Of a stretch of 64,000 nucleotides of DNA, positions 16,323-23,870 are shown in pieces. The stretch spans positions 124,001 to 188,000 of the forward strand of contig DAOULB010000040.1 in NCBI GenBank assembly GCA_034420695.1, read 5' to 3'. The DNA is from Io17-Chloro-G2 sp034420695. GTDB taxonomy: Bacteria; Chloroflexota; Dehalococcoidia; Lucifugimonadales; UBA3495. Every line of letters starts with the position of its first letter. Within the stretch, counting starts at the first letter, position 1. The notes under the pieces were generated by a model. The model ran no database searches. It was not told the origin of the DNA and worked only from the letters and a program-made list of their open reading frames with translations. A program made the translations under genes and the position numbers.

Positions 16323-18647
16323 ATGGCTTCTAACGTTGTCCTGGCAACCGAGGAGTACAACGTAGTCGGCAGCCGCCCCATCCGTCACGACGGCACCGAC
16401 AAGGTTACCGGCAAGGCCCAGTACGGGGCCGATATCCATCTCCCCGGCCTTCTTTACGCCAAGGTCCTCCGCAGCCCCCACGCCCACGCCCGTATCAAGT
16501 CCATCGACGCCAGCAAGGCTTTGGCCCTCCCGGGAGTCAAGGCGGTGGTCACCTCGGCGGACTTCCCCGAAATCAATGGCCGCTTGGCCGATTTGGGCGA
16601 GGGCGCAATGAGCAATCCCAAGTTCCTCAGCAACAACTGCCTGGCCGCCGATAAGGTCCTCTACAAGGGTCATGCCGTGGCCGGCGTTGCCGCAGAGAAC
16701 TCCAGCATCGCCGAGCAGGCCTTGGCCCTCATCGACGTGGATTACGAAGTGCTTCCCTCGGTGGTGGACGTTCTGGACGCCATGAAGGAAGGTGCCCCCG
16801 TGCTCCACGAGAGGCTGGCCAACTCCAACAGCCCCATGGTGCGGGCCGGCGGGCTGCGCTCCGACGACGACCGGGAAGCCAGCACCAACGTTGCCAACAA
16901 GTTCGTCTTCGAAGTCGGCGACCTTGAAAAAGGGTTCAAAGAAGCCGACGTGGTGGTGGAGCGGGAGTACCACACCGCTACCGTTCACCAAGGCTACATC
17001 GAGCCCCATTCCGCCACCGCCTCTTGGAGTCCCGATGGCAAGGCCACTATCTGGTGCAGCAGCCAAGGTCACTTCAACGTGCGGGACCAGACAGCCAACA
17101 TCATGGGAATCCCCAACTCCAGCATCAAAGTGGTCCCCATGGAAATCGGCGGCGGGTTCGGCGGCAAGACCCTGGTGTACTTGGAACCCGTGGCCCTGAT
17201 GCTCTCCAAGAAGACGGGACAGCCCGTCAAGGTCACCATGAGCCGCTCCGAAGTCTTCGAGGGCACCGGTCCCACTTCCGGCACCTACATGCGCTTCAAG
17301 CTGGGCGCTAACAAGGCCGGGAAGATTACCGCTGCCGACGCCACCCTCATCTATGAAGCCGGTGCCTACCCAGGTTCTCCGGTCAACCCTGGCGTCCAGT
17401 GCATGTTGGGGCCTTACGATATCGAGAACGGCCGGGTGGAAGGCTATGACGTGGTGCTGAACAAGCCCAAGACCGCTGCCTACCGGGCCCCCGGCGCTCC
17501 TGCCGCCGCCTTCGCCGCTGAGACGGTGGTCGACGAAGTGGCGGAGAAGCTGGGCATGGACCCCTTGGAGTTCCGCTTGCTCAACGGCGCCAAGGAGGGC
17601 ACCCGCCGCATTACCGGCCCGGTGTTCCCCCGCATCGGCTACTTGGAGACGGTGCAGGCTGCCAAGGATCACGAGCACTACTCGGCGCCTCTGTCTGAGG
17701 GCCACGAGGGCAAGCTGGTCGGCCGCGGCGTGGCCAGTGGGTTCTGGTTCAACGGTACCGGGCCCTCCTCCGCCACCGCCAGCGTTATTTCCGATGGCAC
17801 GGTCAGCCTAGTCGAGGGTTCTCCCGACATCGGAGGCAGCCGGGCCGCTGTGGCAATGCAACTGGCCGAAGTGTTGGGAATAGCCGCCGAAGACGTGAAG
17901 CCTCAAGTGGGGGACACCGATTCGGTGGGATTCACCTCCGTCACCGGTGGCAGCGGCGTGGCCTTCAAGACCGGCTGGGCCTGCTACGAAGCCGCCCTCG
18001 ACATCAAGCGCCAGATGGTCCAAAGGGCCGCCACTATCTGGGACGTTTCCCCGGACGACGTTCAATACGAAGACGGGGTTATCTCCCACAAGTCCGACCC
18101 TGAGCTGCGCATCACATTCAAGCAGTTGGCCGCCCGCCTGAACGGCACCGGCGGGCCAATCGTGGGCCGGGCCAACGTCGACCCCCGGGGAGCCGGCGGC
18201 GCATTCGCTGTCCACTTGGTGGACGTCGAGGTGGATAAGGAGACCGGAAAGGTGGATATCCTTCGGTACACCACCTTCCAGGACGCCGGCAAGGCCGTCC
18301 ACCCCAGCTACGTAGAAGGCCAGATGCAAGGGGGAGCGGTGCAGGGGATAGGCTGGGCCCTGAACGAAGAGTACTTCTTCAACGACCAGAGCGAGATGGT
18401 GAATTCCAGCTTCCTGGACTACAGGATGCCCACCAGCCTGGACCTCCCCATGATCGACACCACGATAGTGGAGGTCGCCAACCCGACCCACCCCTATGGA
18501 GTGCGGGGCGTCGGCGAGGTCTCGATTGTGCCGCCCATGGCCGCCATCGCCAACGCAATTCACAACGCCCTGGGTGTCCGGATGACACGTTTGCCCATGT
18601 CCCCAGGCAACGTCCTGGACACGGTCTGGAGTGAGAACGGCAGCTAG
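16323..18647 (+). CDS. Xanthine dehydrogenase-family molybdopterin-binding subunit
   Basis: 774 residues. Ald_Xan_dh_C hammerhead domain (about 15-130) with GSRPIRHDGTDKVTG, then the two MoCo-binding domains: GGGFGGK, AYRAPGAP, and near the C-terminus GVRGVGEVS with the conserved active-site Glu. Hydroxylates an aldehyde or N-heterocycle using Mo-pterin. ATG at 16323 has GGAGG 8 nt upstream; the frame continues 150 nt upstream but through intergenic sequence. The usual partners, a 2Fe-2S subunit and an FAD subunit, are not adjacent, so it must use subunits from elsewhere. XdhC and MocA-like maturation genes lie at 27.6-29.4 kb. Confidence 0.93.
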   Translation: MASNVVLATEEYNVVGSRPIRHDGTDKVTGKAQYGADIHLPGLLYAKVLRSPHAHARIKSIDASKALALPGVKAVVTSADFPEINGRLADLGEGAMSNPKFLSNNCLAADKVLYKGHAVAGVAAENSSIAEQALALIDVDYEVLPSVVDVLDAMKEGAPVLHERLANSNSPMVRAGGLRSDDDREASTNVANKFVFEVGDLEKGFKEADVVVEREYHTATVHQGYIEPHSATASWSPDGKATIWCSSQGHFNVRDQTANIMGIPNSSIKVVPMEIGGGFGGKTLVYLEPVALMLSKKTGQPVKVTMSRSEVFEGTGPTSGTYMRFKLGANKAGKITAADATLIYEAGAYPGSPVNPGVQCMLGPYDIENGRVEGYDVVLNKPKTAAYRAPGAPAAAFAAETVVDEVAEKLGMDPLEFRLLNGAKEGTRRITGPVFPRIGYLETVQAAKDHEHYSAPLSEGHEGKLVGRGVASGFWFNGTGPSSATASVISDGTVSLVEGSPDIGGSRAAVAMQLAEVLGIAAEDVKPQVGDTDSVGFTSVTGGSGVAFKTGWACYEAALDIKRQMVQRAATIWDVSPDDVQYEDGVISHKSDPELRITFKQLAARLNGTGGPIVGRANVDPRGAGGAFAVHLVDVEVDKETGKVDILRYTTFQDAGKAVHPSYVEGQMQGGAVQGIGWALNEEYFFNDQSEMVNSSFLDYRMPTSLDLPMIDTTIVEVANPTHPYGVRGVGEVSIVPPMAAIANAIHNALGVRMTRLPMSPGNVLDTVWSENGS

Positions 18648-18658
18648 TCCAGCTAACC

Positions 18659-18712
18659 GGCCCCCCAATGGGGCCACACTTGGAAAGCCGATGGGGGCGC
18701 TATATGCGCCCC
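18659..18712 (+). terminator. Tandem terminator-like hairpins after the Mo subunit gene
   Basis: First hairpin: GGCCCC (18659-18664), 5-nt loop, GGGGCC (18670-18675). Second: GGGGCGC (18694-18700), loop TATAT, GCGCCCC (18706-18712), followed by TGTCATTTGTCC. Both are perfect; only the second has a partly T-rich tail. They separate the Mo subunit gene from the propeller gene. Confidence 0.6.
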
Positions 18713-18828
18713 TGTCATTTGTCCGCCGCGGCCGCCTCTGGCAAAACCCCCTTCCCGCGTTTATGATGGGGCAAGTCTATTTGGTGCTTTCAAGATACTG
18801 AAGCTATCTATCCAAGGAGGAAATCAGC

Positions 18829-19788
18829 ATGGCGTCGAATATCAGCATCTGCGTGGGAACCGTGGGCCAGGGCATCTGGCAGAGCCCCGACGGCGGGGAA
18901 AATTGGGCAATGGTCAGGGAACCACTGCAGACCGAGTCTCAAGTCCGGGCGTTGACTCCCCACCCCACCAAATCCAGCGTCATCTACGCCGGGGCCCAGA
19001 ACGGCCTGTTCGTCAGCAACGACAAGGGCGTGAGCTGGGAACATATTGATTCCCCAATGAACAATCTGCACGTGTGGAGCATCGCCATCGACCCCGACGA
19101 TCCGGAGACCATTTTCGTGGGCACCCGCCCGCCCTACGTATTCCGCACCAAGGATGGTGGCAAGAACTGGGAGAAGCTCCCGGTCGAAATGGCTATGGAG
19201 TGCGCCATCGGCAGCCCCCGGATCACTGCCTTGGTCATCGACCCTTCCAACCCCAAGAACGTCTGGGCCGGCGTGGAGATCGACGGCGTCTATCGCAGCC
19301 TGGACGGCGGTGACTCCTGGAGCAAGGTGGAGGAGGGTGTCGAAGACCCCGACATCCACGGCATCGCCGTTGGCCCCGGCAGCGTGCTGGTCAGCACCCC
19401 TCGGGAGGTCTTCGCCAGCAATGACGTAGGTGAGAGCTGGCGTTCCTTGGTAAAGACCCAGGACTTCCCGCTGGGCTATTGCCGGTGGGTTGCGGTCAAG
19501 CCCGACGATCCCAGCGTGGTGTTGGCTGCCAACGGCAGCGGCGCTTACGGCAGCACCGGGGGCATACAGAGGTCCAGCGACGGCGGGCAGTCTTGGCAGA
19601 CTATGGCTCTTCCCGTGGAACCCAACTCCTCCATTTGGGACTTTGCCTTCCATCCGTCGGACCCCAACACCATCGTCGCCAACACCCTGTACGGCGAGGT
19701 TTACACCAGCAGCGACGGTGGCAGTTCCTGGGACAAAATCAAACGGGAATTCGGCGAAGTGCGGGCGGTGGCCTGGCTCCCCAACTAA
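18829..19788 (+). CDS. Seven-Asp-box beta-propeller protein (sortilin/BNR-like)
   Basis: 319 residues made almost entirely of BNR/Asp-box repeats S/T-x-D-x-G-x-x-W. Seven are visible: SPDGGENW, SNDKGVSW, TKDGGKNW, SLDGGDSW, SNDVGESW, SSDGGQSW, SSDGGSSW. Between them run strands such as VIYAGAQNG and TIFVGTRPP. Seven boxes fit one closed seven-bladed propeller. There is no signal peptide or membrane segment, so it is probably cytosolic. Relatives are annotated as exo-alpha-sialidase or glycosyl hydrolase by fold only; no sialidase catalytic residues can be claimed. Start ATG with AAGGAGG upstream. Followed after 46 bp by the aldolase gene. Confidence 0.85.
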   Translation: MASNISICVGTVGQGIWQSPDGGENWAMVREPLQTESQVRALTPHPTKSSVIYAGAQNGLFVSNDKGVSWEHIDSPMNNLHVWSIAIDPDDPETIFVGTRPPYVFRTKDGGKNWEKLPVEMAMECAIGSPRITALVIDPSNPKNVWAGVEIDGVYRSLDGGDSWSKVEEGVEDPDIHGIAVGPGSVLVSTPREVFASNDVGESWRSLVKTQDFPLGYCRWVAVKPDDPSVVLAANGSGAYGSTGGIQRSSDGGQSWQTMALPVEPNSSIWDFAFHPSDPNTIVANTLYGEVYTSSDGGSSWDKIKREFGEVRAVAWLPN

Positions 19789-19834
19789 GAACGGCTAAAA
19801 ACGACGGATTCGCCCGGCCAACAAGGAGAGGGCC

Positions 19835-20593
19835 TTGGCATCGATAAGGGCCAATAGAGCCAAAGAAAAACTCGAGGCTGGCGGAGTGGTCACCACCATC
19901 TCGGGTTTGTCCAGCAGCGACATCATAGACTTCCTTGGGCCCATGGGCTTCGACGCCGCCTGGCTGGAGACCGAGCATGGCTCCGTGACTTGGGACCAGT
20001 TAGGAGACATGACCCGGGCGTGTGACCTCTGGGGAGTGACCCCAATCACCCGGGTCAACGCCAACGAGCCGTGGTTGATAACCCGCACCTTGGACCGCGG
20101 TTCAATGGGCATTGTCGTGCCCCACGTCAACAGCAGGGATGAGGCGGAGAAGGCGGCCCAGTCCTCCAAGTACGCCCCCGATGGCTACCGGGGAATGTTT
20201 GGGGGGCGCCAGTCCTTCGGCGTCCCTGACTACTTTCACCAAGCCAACGACCAGACCATGGTGGTCGTGCTGTTGGAGGAGGTTGAAGCCCTGGAGAACC
20301 TGGATGAGGTCCTTCAGGTGGATAATATCGACGTCTTTTTCGTGGCTCCCTCGGACTTGGCCCAGACCATGGGACACCTCGGTAACCCCGGGCACCCGGA
20401 GGTGCAAAGGGCCATCGACGACTCCATTGCCCGCATCGTCGCATCGGGACGGGTAGCCGGGACCCTGGTCAATGATGAGAACATCTCGGAATATCTGGCC
20501 AAGGGGGTCAGGTTCGTGATGACGTCCTGGAACGCTTGGGTGGCCCGGGGTGCCGGGGCCTTCCTGTCCAAAGTGAACGAAGCCGCCGGCTGA
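19835..20593 (+). CDS. HpcH/HpaI aldolase family protein
   Basis: 252 residues, class-II metal-dependent aldolase TIM barrel. Family features: WLETEHG (base region), PITRVNA, GIVVPHVNS, the metal-binding Glu in LLEEVEALENLDE and Asp in VAPSDLAQTMGH. TTG start at 19835 preceded by AAGGAG. Family members cleave 2-keto-3-deoxy- or hydroxy-diacids to pyruvate (or a related oxo-acid) plus an aldehyde during breakdown of aromatics and sugar acids. Placement after a Mo hydroxylase gene suggests a catabolic neighbourhood (inference). Confidence 0.9.
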   Translation: MASIRANRAKEKLEAGGVVTTISGLSSSDIIDFLGPMGFDAAWLETEHGSVTWDQLGDMTRACDLWGVTPITRVNANEPWLITRTLDRGSMGIVVPHVNSRDEAEKAAQSSKYAPDGYRGMFGGRQSFGVPDYFHQANDQTMVVVLLEEVEALENLDEVLQVDNIDVFFVAPSDLAQTMGHLGNPGHPEVQRAIDDSIARIVASGRVAGTLVNDENISEYLAKGVRFVMTSWNAWVARGAGAFLSKVNEAAG

Positions 20594-20604
20594 CCGGCGG
20601 CTTC
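20579..20604. terminator. Bidirectional terminator hairpin between convergent genes
   Basis: Perfect 11-bp stem (20579-20589 with 20594-20604) and a 4-nt loop; the aldolase stop codon TGA lies in the loop. ACTCTTTC follows. Sits exactly between the plus-strand aldolase and the minus-strand transporter end. Confidence 0.65.
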
Positions 20605-20616
20605 ACTCTTTCGGGT

Positions 20617-21969
20617 TCAGGCGGTTCCCCCGGTAGATTTCTGGGAAGACCGCCTTTCTCGTATTTCAGGTTTGAGGGGCAACAGCAACAGGGCGCCCCC
20701 CAGGAATAATACGCCGCAGCTCAATAGCAGGGCCGAATAGCCGGTGAAGCTGTAAGACAGCCCCAAGAGATGCACGGTAGGCTCCAAGCGGTTAATGGCG
20801 TCGATCCCCGGCCCGAACAGCTTGGCCAAGGCTGCCCCGCCGATGTTGGCCAAATTGATGATTCCCATGTGAAGGGCCTCCCGCCCCGACGTGCCCAGTT
20901 CGTTGGCCAGGGCCCAGTCGGCGCTCAAGAGAGCGCCAGCAGAGAACCCTATAAGGCTGGCCACGGTGAGCACCTGCCACACGTTGCCCGTGGCAAGCAT
21001 CAATATCGTCGATACTGCAGCGCCTATGGCACCCACCAAGGCCACCGGCTTCCGGCCTACCCGGCTCGATACCCAGCCGGCCAAGTACACGCTGACGGCA
21101 AGAGCCCCCCCAATGACGACTATCATCCTTCCCATCGTCTGCGCTGGATGTTCCAGTTCGACTACGTCCTTCAGGAAAAACAGCCCGTAGGTCTGGAAGG
21201 ATGATATAGCCACCACCAGCATAAGACGGGAAATCACGAACCGAGCCAGTTGCGGGTGCAGTTGGTGCGGCGGTTCGTGGTAGCCGGTGGCCCCGTCATC
21301 GTCATCGTCTTCTTCATGATTCTCTCGCGAAAGCACCGTGAGCGAGGTAATGCTTCCCGTGATAATCAGGGATGCGCCCAGGGTGCCCAAGGCCAACCAG
21401 AGCCATAGACCTAGCTCCTGTCCGGTGGCCTGGCCGATTAGCTCTCCGGCTATAAAGATCAAGACCAACGCCCCCGCCGAGTCGGTGAGAATCTTATAGG
21501 AGGAAGCCCAAGCCACCCGCGCGGCAGGGATAAGGTCTTGAATCAGTGCTTGATATGGGCCGTACCCAACGTTGATGCTGCCTTGGACAAAGAGCCAGGC
21601 GGCGAAGAGCACCATGAAGTTAGGAGCCAGTCCCACCGCCACCAGGCCCAGGCAGAGAAGGGCTGCGCTCCAGATGATGAAGGGAACTCTCTTGCCAAGG
21701 CGCGAGTTGGCCCTGTCGCTGACCGGCCCGATGGAGAGCTGCACCACCGCGGCCAGCACCAGGCCACTGAAACCCATGAGGCCGAGATACGTGTTCTTCA
21801 GCTGGTCCGACACCAGTATCAGAGTGAGGGCTGGAAGGACCATCACGTCCATTGCCAGCCCAACTCCATTGACGCCGAACCCGAAGGCGTTCAGCCTGAG
21901 GAGGTCCAGGCTTCCCCATTGCCCGCCGGAGTCCTGGCCTTCAGTGCTCCCGCTGCTTGGAGTATTCAT
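20617..21969 (-). CDS. Major facilitator superfamily transporter (SLC45/GPH-like)
   Basis: 450 residues from the ATG at 21969; a TTG 39 nt upstream is also in frame. About twelve membrane segments in two halves. The first half has the loop motif GPVSDRANSRLGKR after TM2, as in sugar-cation symporters of the GPH/SLC45 type. The central cytoplasmic loop (about 215-240) is strikingly acidic, with EE then five Asp. GWVSSRVGRKP is the matching loop in the second half. Substrate unknown; sugars or glycosides are typical for the family. Confidence 0.85.
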   Translation of the reverse strand: MNTPSSGSTEGQDSGGQWGSLDLLRLNAFGFGVNGVGLAMDVMVLPALTLILVSDQLKNTYLGLMGFSGLVLAAVVQLSIGPVSDRANSRLGKRVPFIIWSAALLCLGLVAVGLAPNFMVLFAAWLFVQGSINVGYGPYQALIQDLIPAARVAWASSYKILTDSAGALVLIFIAGELIGQATGQELGLWLWLALGTLGASLIITGSITSLTVLSRENHEEDDDDDGATGYHEPPHQLHPQLARFVISRLMLVVAISSFQTYGLFFLKDVVELEHPAQTMGRMIVVIGGALAVSVYLAGWVSSRVGRKPVALVGAIGAAVSTILMLATGNVWQVLTVASLIGFSAGALLSADWALANELGTSGREALHMGIINLANIGGAALAKLFGPGIDAINRLEPTVHLLGLSYSFTGYSALLLSCGVLFLGGALLLLPLKPEIRERRSSQKSTGGTA

Positions 21970-22185
21970 GCCGTTGCTGCTGCCTTGCCCTTGGCATTGC
22001 CCGGGCAACGACCTTCGATGCCCGCCGGTAATCTATAATACAATACGTCCAGTTCTTTACGTTATTTCTTACTTGGGAGATGGCCTCATAACCTCCTGTA
22101 CTGCCGGACAGTCCCTTCCCTTTTTCGTCGGGTTCTGGCCTCTGTCATGTTCACCCCACTGTCGGCTACGTAGTCAGGCTTTCCC

Positions 22186-23157
22186 ATGAAAATTTGCTCC
22201 CTTCTTCCTAGCGGCACCGAAATCCTGTTCGCCCTGGGCTTGGGGGACCGGATAATCGGTGTCAGTGACCTGTGCGATTTTCCGGATGAGGCCTTGGAGA
22301 AGCGCATTGTGTGCCGCAGCAAAATAGATGCAGCGGCCCTTTCCAGTGAAGAGGTAGAGGCTGAGATGCGCCGCCTGTTGGAGGCCGGGGAGGAGTTGTA
22401 CGAGCTGGACCGCGACTGGCTAGCGGAAAACAAACCCGACGTAGTCCTCACCCAGGACCTGTGCTACTTCTGCGAGGTGAACTCCGTCCAAGTGATAGAA
22501 GCCGTAGAAGCCATGCCGGGCCAGCCCAGGGTGGTGGTGCTTCAACCCCGCACCGTGGCCGATATCCTTGAAACCGTTAAACAAGTGGGAGTAGCCTGCT
22601 GCGCCGAATCTGAGGCCCGGAAACTGGTAAAAGCGCTAGAGTCCCGGATAGAGACTGTGAGCTCAGCGCTGGCCACTGTCTCTGCTAAACCCAGGGTGTT
22701 GTCCTTGGAAGGAGTGAACCCTCTGGTAGTGGGGGGCCACTGGATTCCGGACCTTTTGCGCTTGGCCGGGGGTGAATTGGGAGCCTTCAGCCCAGGCTGC
22801 CCAGCCCAGCGAATAACGTGGAGCCAGGTGCTGGATAGTCAGCCTGAGATACTCTTCGTGGACCTCTGCTCGTCGGACTTGGAACGCAGTCTGCGGGAGG
22901 TCCCTTGGTTGGCCGCCCAGGAAGGCTGGAGTAACCTGCCCGCAGTGTTGAACGGACAGGTCTACCTGATCGACCATGTGTACTTCAGCAGGCCCGGCCC
23001 CAGGGTGGTACAAGGGCTGGAAATTCTGGCCCAGTTGACCCATCCTGACCGGGTCTCAGGGTGCATACCTCAAGGCGTAGTGGCTAAACTGGACCCGGTC
23101 CTGGCCGCGGACTGCAGGCCTGAAGACATCTCATCCTGCTTTCGACCGTATCCCTAG
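22186..23157 (+). CDS. BtuF-like cobalamin/iron-chelate binding protein without signal peptide
   Basis: 323 residues. Periplasmic-binding-protein class III layout (two Rossmann-like lobes joined by a long helix): starts SLLPSGTEILFALGLGD, NKPDVVLTQDLCYFC in lobe one, helix around 135-160, then GGHWIPDLLRLAGG and WSQVLDSQPEILFVD in lobe two. These are standard for BtuF-type cobalamin-binding proteins. No signal peptide or lipobox precedes the domain, so the protein is predicted cytosolic, as for a known subgroup of cobalamin-binding proteins with unclear function. No permease or ATPase gene is next to it. Confidence 0.85.
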   Translation: MKICSLLPSGTEILFALGLGDRIIGVSDLCDFPDEALEKRIVCRSKIDAAALSSEEVEAEMRRLLEAGEELYELDRDWLAENKPDVVLTQDLCYFCEVNSVQVIEAVEAMPGQPRVVVLQPRTVADILETVKQVGVACCAESEARKLVKALESRIETVSSALATVSAKPRVLSLEGVNPLVVGGHWIPDLLRLAGGELGAFSPGCPAQRITWSQVLDSQPEILFVDLCSSDLERSLREVPWLAAQEGWSNLPAVLNGQVYLIDHVYFSRPGPRVVQGLEILAQLTHPDRVSGCIPQGVVAKLDPVLAADCRPEDISSCFRPYP

Positions 23158-23204
23158 TTTCGGGAGCGCTTTCTAGTTCCGTAGCAAATGGAATAATATG
23201 CCGT

Positions 23205-23210
23205 TATAAT
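23205..23210 (+). promoter_or_regulatory. Consensus -10 box before the flavin reductase gene
   Basis: Perfect TATAAT. Transcription would begin near 23217, which rules out the TTG at 23213 as start codon and supports the TTG at 23252, giving a leader of about 35 nt with GGGGG before the start. No good -35 box. Confidence 0.5.
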
Positions 23211-23251
23211 GATTGAATTCCAAGGGGGTACTTGGCCCGGGGGTAAATGTC

Positions 23252-23740
23252 TTGGCGGTTAGTAAGGATGAATTCAGGGGAGCCATGGGTGAGTTCGCCA
23301 CCGGCGTTACGGTCATAACTACGCTGGATGACAAAGGCGAACCTCATGCCATGACAGCAAATTCCTTCACCTCGGTGTGCCTGGAGCCTCCGGTGGTCTT
23401 GGTATGCGTCGCCCACGGCACAAACACCCACGGATACTTGACTGGGAAAGGGCAGTTCGGCGTAAACATCCTTGGCAGGCCTCAGCAAGACTTGGGCGCC
23501 TATTTCGCCAAGCGCCCGGAAGACCGTCAAGGCGGCATTGAGTACAGCTATTCAGAAGGGCAAGAGGGCGTGCCGGTGCTGGACAATTCGACCCTCTTCT
23601 TAGGCTGTAAAGTGATCGGCACTCACGTTTACGGCGACCACACGATATGCCTGGGAGAGGTGAATGAAATTCGCCGCTTGGAATCCCAGGAGCCGTTGAT
23701 GTTCTACCAGAGCAGGTGGTACGACCCGTCAACCGCCTGA
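23252..23740 (+). CDS. Flavin reductase-like (FMN-binding split-barrel) protein
   Basis: 162 residues from the TTG at 23252; an earlier in-frame TTG at 23213 lies within the predicted promoter. Flavin_Reduct domain: FATGVTVITT, MTANSFTSVCLEPP (the FMN phosphate-binding segment), then GQFGVNIL and GDHTICLGEV. Such proteins reduce FMN with NAD(P)H and supply reduced flavin to two-component monooxygenases, or act on aromatics themselves. LLM oxidoreductases elsewhere in the window are possible clients. Ends 130 bp before the convergent gyrA end. Confidence 0.87.
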   Translation: MAVSKDEFRGAMGEFATGVTVITTLDDKGEPHAMTANSFTSVCLEPPVVLVCVAHGTNTHGYLTGKGQFGVNILGRPQQDLGAYFAKRPEDRQGGIEYSYSEGQEGVPVLDNSTLFLGCKVIGTHVYGDHTICLGEVNEIRRLESQEPLMFYQSRWYDPSTA

Positions 23741-23853
23741 GCAAGAGAGGAGAGTTCCCGCAGCCCGGGTTACCCTCTTGACGGGGGCACCAGCTCTAGG
23801 TTCACCCGCCGGCAGCACTCCATTCGGTTTGTCCTTTTATTCCCCGCGGTTCT

Positions 23854-23868
23854 GAGACAGGAAGTCTC
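23854..23868 (-). terminator. Weak hairpin after gyrA
   Basis: GAGAC, 5-nt loop, GTCTC directly downstream of the gyrA stop. Five-bp stem only and no T-run; possible end signal for gyrA. Confidence 0.25.
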
Positions 23869-23870
23869 GG

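Noticed and set aside
22022..22185. Cobalamin riboswitch ahead of the BtuF-like gene
   Set aside because: A CCACTG is present but the rest of the B12 box and the conserved paired elements are not.
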